Positions 59,439-64,000 of a DNA stretch of 64,000 nt are shown here, piece after piece. Location: assembly GCF_003751445.1 (NCBI RefSeq), contig NZ_RJUU01000001.1, positions 4,035,001 through 4,099,000 on the forward strand, given 5' to 3'. The translations under genes and the position numbers were made by a program. Each line of letters starts with the position of its first letter. Position 1 is the stretch's first letter. Below the pieces are notes generated by a model. That model was given only the letters and a program-made list of their open reading frames with translations. It had not been told where the DNA came from and ran no database searches. Source of the stretch: Streptomyces sp. 840.1. Its GTDB lineage: Bacteria > Actinomycetota > Actinomycetes > Streptomycetales > Streptomycetaceae.

Positions 59439-59666
59439 ATGGTGTCGTTCAGAGAGCTCGTCCGGCGGCTCGTGGCTGACGGGGTGGTGGAGCGGATGAC
59501 GCACCAGCGCGTGTCGCAGCTGTCGAGGGAGGACCCGGCGTTCCCGCCGGTCGTACAGATTGGCCGGTCGAAGGCTGTCGACTATCGAGTGGCGGCCCCG
59601 TACTTCGCCGGCCGGAGGTCGAGGCAGGGGCAGCGCACGGACCTGCGCCCGCCAGCTGCGGAGTAG
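59439..59666 (+). CDS. HTH regulator of the early operon
   Basis: A 75-residue DNA-binding protein (VSFRELVRRLVADGVVERMT after Met; HQRVSQLSREDPAFPPVVQI) with an excisionase/MerR-like fold. ATG 59439 has AAGGAGG upstream. The only plus-strand gene in the early region, divergent from the Spd-like operon, hence likely its regulator through the palindrome at 59375. Confidence 0.82.
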   Translation: MVSFRELVRRLVADGVVERMTHQRVSQLSREDPAFPPVVQIGRSKAVDYRVAAPYFAGRRSRQGQRTDLRPPAAE

Positions 59667-59680
59667 CCCCGTGCGCACGA

Positions 59681-59712
59681 AAGCCCCGACCGAGGTGGTC
59701 GGGGCTTCGTCG
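59681..59712. terminator. Terminator between convergent genes
   Basis: GAAAGCCCCGACC pairs with GGTCGGGGCTTC (last bases to 59712). It serves both the HTH gene and the zinc-ribbon gene. Confidence 0.8.
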
Positions 59713-59721
59713 TGCTTGGGG

Positions 59722-60447
59722 TCAGGCGGCGGCGCCCAGTTCGCTCCACACCCCGCCACAGCCGCGGCAGTTGGCGAGCGGGGAGGCGCCGGCGCCGCCG
59801 TGGACGGTGATGGTGCCGCCGCAGTCGGGGCACGGGGTGGTGAGGGTGGCGGTTTCGGACCCGGTGTCGAGGATCTGCTCGATGCGGCGGCGCCCCTCGG
59901 CGGCGACGTGGGTGATGTGCTGCTGCTGGGCGGGTGCCAGGGGCCGGAAGGGGCCGGGGGCGCAGGTGACCCTGCCGAGGAGCCACAGCGCCGCGTACGG
60001 GGCGGTGGGCTGGGTGCCGGTCCACCGCCACCGGCGACGGTCCGCGGCGTCGTCCTGGGCGGCCTGGACGCGGCGTGCGTGGTCGGCCCAGGCGACGCGG
60101 TCGGCGCGGGTGCGGGCGATGGCGGCGCGGCGCGGGGCCGGCATCGAGATCGGGGGGCGCTGAACGTGCTCGGCGACGGCGGCGGCGCAGCCGAGGAGCG
60201 CGGCCTCGACGGTGCGCATGGTGGCGTACACCTGGAGCCGGATCGGGATGGGCCGCTGGCCGAGCTGGGCAGGGTCTCGCTCCAGCGCCCGGAGCTCGGC
60301 CGCGGTGGTGGGGTCGGTGTCCTCGATGGCGGCGAGGTAGCCACGGAGGCCGCGTCCAAATCCGGCGATGACGGTGGGCGCCCCGAGTGCGTCGTTGAGG
60401 TCGGCCCACGTGGTGGCGATGGTGCGGAGGTCTGCGGCGGCGGTCAC
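59722..60447 (-). CDS. Phage protein with C-terminal zinc ribbon
   Basis: A 241-residue protein. The N-terminal 170 residues are helical (TVIAGFGRGLRGYLAAIEDT; LQVYATMRTVEAALLGCAAA). The C-terminal zinc ribbon is CPDCGGTITVHGG...CRGCGGVW. Common in streptomycete prophages; function unknown. GTG 60447 has AAGGAG 5 nt upstream. Confidence 0.78.
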   Translation of the reverse strand: MTAAADLRTIATTWADLNDALGAPTVIAGFGRGLRGYLAAIEDTDPTTAAELRALERDPAQLGQRPIPIRLQVYATMRTVEAALLGCAAAVAEHVQRPPISMPAPRRAAIARTRADRVAWADHARRVQAAQDDAADRRRWRWTGTQPTAPYAALWLLGRVTCAPGPFRPLAPAQQQHITHVAAEGRRRIEQILDTGSETATLTTPCPDCGGTITVHGGAGASPLANCRGCGGVWSELGAAA

Positions 60448-60518
60448 GGTGGCTCCTTGGTGCGGTGGGTCGGGGTGTGCGGGGTGCCCGGCCGGGTGGG
60501 GTCCGGCCGGGCGGCGGG

Positions 60519-60695
60519 TCAGGTGGTGCGGCGTGCTCGTCGTGCTGCTGCTCGTCGGGTGGCGCGGTTGGGGCGGGGTGGTGGGGTGTCGTCGTCGGCC
60601 AGTTGCTCGCCGGTCCATCCGACGGTGGTGGTCACCCAGGTGACGCCGGGGCGGGGTGCGTGCTCACCGCGTGGGGTGCCGCTGGGGCCGGTCAT
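60519..60695 (-). CDS. Small basic phage protein
   Basis: A 58-residue peptide with a Trp motif (GVTWVTTTVGWTGEQL) and a very basic C terminus ([13 protein letters not shown]). Overlaps the 33-aa gene by 4 nt. Confidence 0.65.
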   Translation of the reverse strand: MTGPSGTPRGEHAPRPGVTWVTTTVGWTGEQLADDDTPPPRPNRATRRAAARRARRTT

Positions 60696-60793
60696 CGGGG
60701 GTACCAGCGGACGAACGCTTTCCCGGCGGCCCATCCCGCGAGGGTGGCGAGTGGGGCGGCGACGAGGGCGTCGCGGATCAGCTCAGGCCACAT
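60692..60793 (-). CDS. 33-residue membrane microprotein
   Basis: WPELIRDALVAAPLATLAGW after Met, ending AAGKAFVRWYPR: one amphipathic/hydrophobic helix. It overlaps the next gene by 4 nt (ATGA) and its start lies inside the previous gene's end. Confidence 0.65.
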   Translation of the reverse strand: MWPELIRDALVAAPLATLAGWAAGKAFVRWYPR

Positions 60794-60962
60794 CGGTCGG
60801 CTCCTCGGCGGGTTTGCTGGTGAGGTGCCAGCCTCGGCATTGGCGGCAGCGGTAGGTCCGGGCTTCTTCGCGGCGGCTTGCGGTGCTTCGGCTGGTGCTG
60901 GCAAGGGCTATTGCGGCGGCAAGGCGGTCGCGGTACCGGATCTTCCCGGTGGGGCAGCTCAT
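60783..60962 (-). CDS. Small zinc-knuckle phage protein
   Basis: A 59-residue protein (SCPTGKIRYRDRLAAAIALA; TYRCRQCRGWHLTSKPAEEP), with CxxC plus CxxC-like RCRQCRGWH, typical of many streptophage proteins. ATG 60962 overlaps the upstream TGA. Confidence 0.75.
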   Translation of the reverse strand: MSCPTGKIRYRDRLAAAIALASTSRSTASRREEARTYRCRQCRGWHLTSKPAEEPTDVA

Positions 60963-61255
60963 CAGGTCGACTCCTCGGTCGCGGCGATGTCGGTACGGAT
61001 GCGGACCGGCGGCGACAGCGGGGGCGGTGGGTCGGTGCGGTGCTTCCACGCGTCCCAGCCCCGGACCGGGTGGGTGAGCAGCCAGCCGATGTTCTCGGCG
61101 GACAGAACCGTGAACATTGCCCAGTACCGGGCCCCGGTGGGGCGCTTGCCGTACTTCTGCCAGTTCGCCCAGTCCGAGGCGCGGTGGGCGGGGCGGTAGC
61201 GGCCGACCCCGTATCCGGCGGCGAGGGCGGCCAGGATGGCGAGGGCGAGGATCAC
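60962..61255 (-). CDS. Small membrane-associated phage protein
   Basis: A 97-residue protein with an N-terminal membrane helix (ILALAILAALAAGYGVGRYR) and an aromatic-rich body (WANWQKYGKRPTGARYWAMF). GTG 61255 overlaps the upstream TGA by 4 nt. Confidence 0.72.
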   Translation of the reverse strand: MILALAILAALAAGYGVGRYRPAHRASDWANWQKYGKRPTGARYWAMFTVLSAENIGWLLTHPVRGWDAWKHRTDPPPPLSPPVRIRTDIAATEEST

Positions 61256-62604
61256 GGCTTCGGCTCCTCGGTCGAGGCGGGCATGTCCGGGCCGGGGCAG
61301 AGGAACGGGTCGCCCGGGTTGGCGCCCTTGCAGGCGGGGCAGTCCTCGGCATTGGTGCCCTTCGGCAGGTGCTCGGCCTTGGTGGGGGTGGCGACGGTGT
61401 ACGTGGTCGTCTTCCGGACGGTGCGGGTCTCCGCGGCGGGGCAGCGGCGGGTGACGCTCGCGCGGCGCCTCTCGGCGACGGCGCGGTCGGGGTCGGCTCC
61501 GAGGTACATCCAGATGCCGTCGTCCTCCAGCACCTCGGCGATGAACTCGGTGAGCGTCCGGTGCGCCTCGGCCTCGGCGGTGGTGGGCTGCTGCGCCTCG
61601 TCGGCCAGGCGGCGGAGCAGCCCGGCGGCGTTCATCACCCCGGTGTCCCAGGCATCGCGGTACGTGTCCCAGCCGTAGTCGGTGGCGTCCACGTCGTAGT
61701 CCATGCGGCCGAGCGCGTCGGCACCCTCGCGTAGTGCGGCGGTCCGGATCTCGGTGTCGCCCCGCAGCTCGAACTCGGGCAGGGCCTTGATGGTGTCCAT
61801 GGCGGCCTGGTCGCGCTGTCGGATCAGCTCGGTGCGCTCGGCCCGCAGCTGGTCCCGCTCGTCGATGAGGTCGGACGTCCGGGCGGCGGCGACGTCGTAC
61901 ATGGTGCGGAGGTTGTTGATCTGGGCCGCGTACTCGCCGAGGAGCGGGGCGCGGCGGGTGATCTCGGCGGACAGAACTGCCGCCCGGCTGCGGGCGTTGT
62001 GCCATGCGGTGCGGTACCGGTCGGTGGGTGCGGGGAGGACGGCCATCGGGCAGTCGTTCTCGTGCTGCTCGGGGCGGAGCCCCTCGCGGGAGTGGCACCG
62101 GCAGGACGGGGCCCGGTCGGTGGCAGGCGGGGCGGCGGGCGTCTCGGTGGTGCCGAGGACCTGCCGGGCCACTGCCAGGGCCTGATCGAACGTGCTGAGC
62201 TGAGCAATCACCTGGGCCTCCGACGCGTGCTTGACGATCTGCTCGTCGGTGTGGGCCCAGATGCGCGCCTCCTGCTCCAGCCAGTCAGCGACGGCGAGAC
62301 CGACCCCGGGGTCCATCGCGGCGATGTACCGGCCATGCTGCGGGTCAACGGACGGCGGACGCGTCCGAGCACCGCGCGACCCGTGCAGCAGTCGCCGGCC
62401 ACCCCGGCCGTCAGCGTCTGCGGTATCGACCGCGTCGAGGTAGCAGCTGCGGTCCGTCTGGGGCGGGTCGCCCGGCAGCACGCCGGGCTGGTACCGCACG
62501 GCCCAGTGGGTGGTGGGGTAGCCCTCCTGGTCGGTGGATGCGGCCGTGGCCAGCTGCCGCAGCAGCGTGGCGGCGGTGCGGAGTTCATCGGCGGGCTGGG
62601 GCAT
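61252..62604 (-). CDS. Large early phage protein of unknown function
   Basis: A 450-residue protein. N-terminal alpha-helical region (LRTAATLLRQLATAASTDQE), a Cys/His cluster in CRCHSREGLRPEQHENDC, a central coiled coil (LRTMYDVAAARTSDLIDERD), and a C-terminal zinc-ribbon (EDCPACKGANPGDPFLCPGP). A type seen often in streptomycete prophages. ATG 62604 has GAGGAG upstream. Confidence 0.78.
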   Translation of the reverse strand: MPQPADELRTAATLLRQLATAASTDQEGYPTTHWAVRYQPGVLPGDPPQTDRSCYLDAVDTADADGRGGRRLLHGSRGARTRPPSVDPQHGRYIAAMDPGVGLAVADWLEQEARIWAHTDEQIVKHASEAQVIAQLSTFDQALAVARQVLGTTETPAAPPATDRAPSCRCHSREGLRPEQHENDCPMAVLPAPTDRYRTAWHNARSRAAVLSAEITRRAPLLGEYAAQINNLRTMYDVAAARTSDLIDERDQLRAERTELIRQRDQAAMDTIKALPEFELRGDTEIRTAALREGADALGRMDYDVDATDYGWDTYRDAWDTGVMNAAGLLRRLADEAQQPTTAEAEAHRTLTEFIAEVLEDDGIWMYLGADPDRAVAERRRASVTRRCPAAETRTVRKTTTYTVATPTKAEHLPKGTNAEDCPACKGANPGDPFLCPGPDMPASTEEPKP

Positions 62605-62684
62605 TGGGGTCTCCTCGGGTGCGGGGTGGGGTGGGATGCTGGCGACGTGCCCGACCGGATAGCCCCCGGTCGGGCACGTCGCGG

Positions 62685-62945
62685 TCACGGGTTGGTGGCG
62701 GCTTCGGCGGTGGCGGCGTCGGCGATGACCTGCAGCCGGGCAATCAGCGCGGGCAGCTCGGCAAGCGGGAGGCTGCTGCCGTTCGGGTCGGTGCGGAAGT
62801 ACAGGCCCGGGGTGCCGTCGTCGAAGCGGGCGGTGCTGATCAGCAGTCGGTCGCCGTCGACATCGGTGTGCTTGAACGCGGAGTCGTGGGGGACGGCGCC
62901 CACGGGGGCCGGGCTGAGGATGGTGACGATCTCGGTGTGCGTCAT
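62685..62945 (-). CDS. Small phage protein (86 aa)
   Basis: MTHTEIVTILSPAPVGAVPH start; a beta pattern (DRLLISTARFDDGTPGLYFR) and a helical end. ATG 62945 has AGGAG upstream and overlaps the TGA of the previous gene. Unrecognised. Confidence 0.7.
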   Translation of the reverse strand: MTHTEIVTILSPAPVGAVPHDSAFKHTDVDGDRLLISTARFDDGTPGLYFRTDPNGSSLPLAELPALIARLQVIADAATAEAATNP

Positions 62946-63121
62946 CAGGTGCTCCTGGTGGTCTGGGTCGCGCGCCATGTGGCGGTGCGGGTCTGGTGGA
63001 CGTCGGACCGGCGGGGCCGGGTCCCGGAGTGGCTGGTGCACAGCTGGCCGGGCTGGGAACCGCACGACGGGCACGGGACGGCGAGGGCCGGGAGACGGGC
63101 GGCGGTGGGCTGGTCGGTCAT
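62945..63121 (-). CDS. Zinc-finger small protein
   Basis: A 58-residue protein with LAVPCPSCGSQPGQLCTSH, a CxxCxxxxGxxC zinc motif shared with the C terminus of the loader-like gene at 63315-63977. ATG 63121. Confidence 0.78.
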   Translation of the reverse strand: MTDQPTAARLPALAVPCPSCGSQPGQLCTSHSGTRPRRSDVHQTRTATWRATQTTRST

Positions 63122-63402
63122 CAGAGGCTCCAGAGGGTGGGTTGCAGGTGGGCGAGCGGGAGTTCGGTCTGCCCGGGTACGTGGTCGGCCGGCGGCGGGG
63201 TGGGGATGCGGGCGGCTGTGCGGCCCGTGGAGGCTCTGCGGCAGACGGGGCCGACACCAGCGGCTCGGGACCGCTCGGTGCGGAGGAGGCGACCGCAGAC
63301 ACGGCAGCACCGGGTTACGCGGCGGCCCCGGCTGCGTCGGTGCGGGAGGGGTGAGGCTGGCCGAGGCGGTGGCGGCGGCCGCCCTTCCCCGGCCGGGTGC
63401 AC
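63121..63402 (-). CDS. DUF6011-like zinc-ribbon protein (start uncertain)
   Basis: About 93 residues. It has CCRVCGRLLRTERSRAAGVG then PVCRR, the pattern of a common streptomycete small zinc-ribbon protein. No ATG/GTG/TTG starts between the conserved motif and GTG 63402, so the start is uncertain and would overlap the upstream gene by 88 nt. Confidence 0.6.
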   Translation of the reverse strand: MHPAGEGRPPPPPRPASPLPHRRSRGRRVTRCCRVCGRLLRTERSRAAGVGPVCRRASTGRTAARIPTPPPADHVPGQTELPLAHLQPTLWSL

Positions 63403-63977
63403 GACTCCTTCGCCGCGGCCCGGCATGTCTCGACCGGACACGGGACGGCGAGCGCGTCGGGTCGGCCGGCCCGAATTGCGGTGGCACGGGCGGCGGCGGC
63501 CGGGCGGCAGTCGGCGAGCGCGTCGCGGACGGACGTGGGCAGGTAGTCCCCGAGAGCGGCCAGGCGGCGGGTGACTTCCTCGGCCGCGGGCCCGGACGTG
63601 ATCGCGGCGAGCGGGGTGGGTGCCTGCTGGCCGAGAGCTACGGCCTGGCGTTCGACGGCGAGGGCGTGCCGGTATCCGGCTTCGTCGTCGGGGTCGAGTT
63701 CGGGGTGTTCGGTGGGTTCGAACGTGCCGGTGTGCCGGGTGAGGCGGTCGCGGACGGTGGCGGCCCACCGGGTCGCGATGTTCGCGGGGAGGATCGGCCA
63801 CTGTGAGGTGGCGTAGTGCTGGTGCACGGCGGTGACGGCGTACTCGTACGGGACGTCGGCGAGGATGCCCGCCCACATGAGGATCTGGGCGCGCTGCTCG
63901 GTCGGGTCGTCGCGGCGGATGCGCGGGTCAGCGAGCGCGATCTGAGCGATCAGCTGCGGAATCTGGTCGGGGTTCAC
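63315..63977 (-). CDS. Helicase-loader-like replication protein
   Basis: A 220-residue protein. The N-terminal 130 residues (RAQILMWAGILADVPYEYAV, TAVHQHYATSQWPILPANIA) match the replisome-organiser/helicase-loader type of actinophages. The C terminus is a zinc knuckle LAVPCPVETCRAAAKESCTR. GTG 63977 has AGGAGG 8 nt upstream. It would help start phage DNA replication. Confidence 0.78.
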   Translation of the reverse strand: MNPDQIPQLIAQIALADPRIRRDDPTEQRAQILMWAGILADVPYEYAVTAVHQHYATSQWPILPANIATRWAATVRDRLTRHTGTFEPTEHPELDPDDEAGYRHALAVERQAVALGQQAPTPLAAITSGPAAEEVTRRLAALGDYLPTSVRDALADCRPAAAARATAIRAGRPDALAVPCPVETCRAAAKESCTRPGKGGRRHRLGQPHPSRTDAAGAAA

Positions 63978-64000
63978 TGCTGTCCTCCTGCGCGGAGTTC

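Overview
The window is high-GC, actinobacterial DNA with GTG/TTG starts, dense 4-nt gene overlaps and Streptomyces-type gene content: a homodimeric aceE pyruvate dehydrogenase next to a DUF3052 gene, a peroxiredoxin and a TerD/TerC cluster. It is almost certainly a Streptomyces or close-relative chromosome. It falls into two parts. Bases 1 to about 29,280 are host chromosome. From the tRNA-Val(UAC) gene (29,209-29,280) to the window end is one large integrated siphovirus-type prophage, or a phage/integrative-element hybrid, with most genes on the minus strand.

Host part: a partial serine hydrolase, a MerR regulator coupled to an aldo/keto reductase, two paralogous secreted DUF1023 alpha/beta hydrolases flanking a LuxR-type two-component system and a DUF4429/SHOCT protein, a TetR repressor divergent from a DHA2 drug exporter, a small secreted I36-like protein, and aceE. 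Then comes a tellurite/stress (Ter) module: DUF3052, peroxiredoxin, four TerD-family genes and TerC/DUF475. It is followed by the Ter-associated enzyme set: an HpcH/citrate-lyase-like enzyme, a fused phosphoribosyltransferase/StiP-PELOTA protein and a HAD phosphatase. An O-methyltransferase, an FmdB-like zinc ribbon, membrane proteins and a DUF4097 lipoprotein complete this part.

Prophage part: the minus-strand late operon reads right to left. It contains small and large terminase, a membrane peptide, portal, protease, HK97 capsid, head-tail connectors, tail terminator, major tail protein, tail chaperones with a GGGAAAA -1 frameshift, tape measure, tail/LamG protein, tail fibre, CHAP endolysin, holin and a collagen-like membrane protein. 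The early operon (about 53.5-64 kb) holds an HNH nuclease, a P-loop kinase, many small zinc-ribbon proteins, a DUF2637/Spd-like membrane cluster, two membrane microproteins and a replication-loader-like protein. No integrase lies in the window; it is expected beyond 64 kb.

The most striking locus is at 32.4-33.6 kb, at the left end of the prophage. A two-repeat, one-spacer array has exact type I-E geometry (29-nt repeats, 32-nt spacer). It has a plausible promoter on one side and a strong terminator on the other. Diverging from it is a three-gene operon of two very acidic small proteins followed by an HTH protein, under a promoter with a perfect palindrome. This is the layout of an acr-aca locus. 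Together they look like a phage cassette for manipulating or exploiting a host type I-E CRISPR system. This is an inference from layout; no sequence search was possible.
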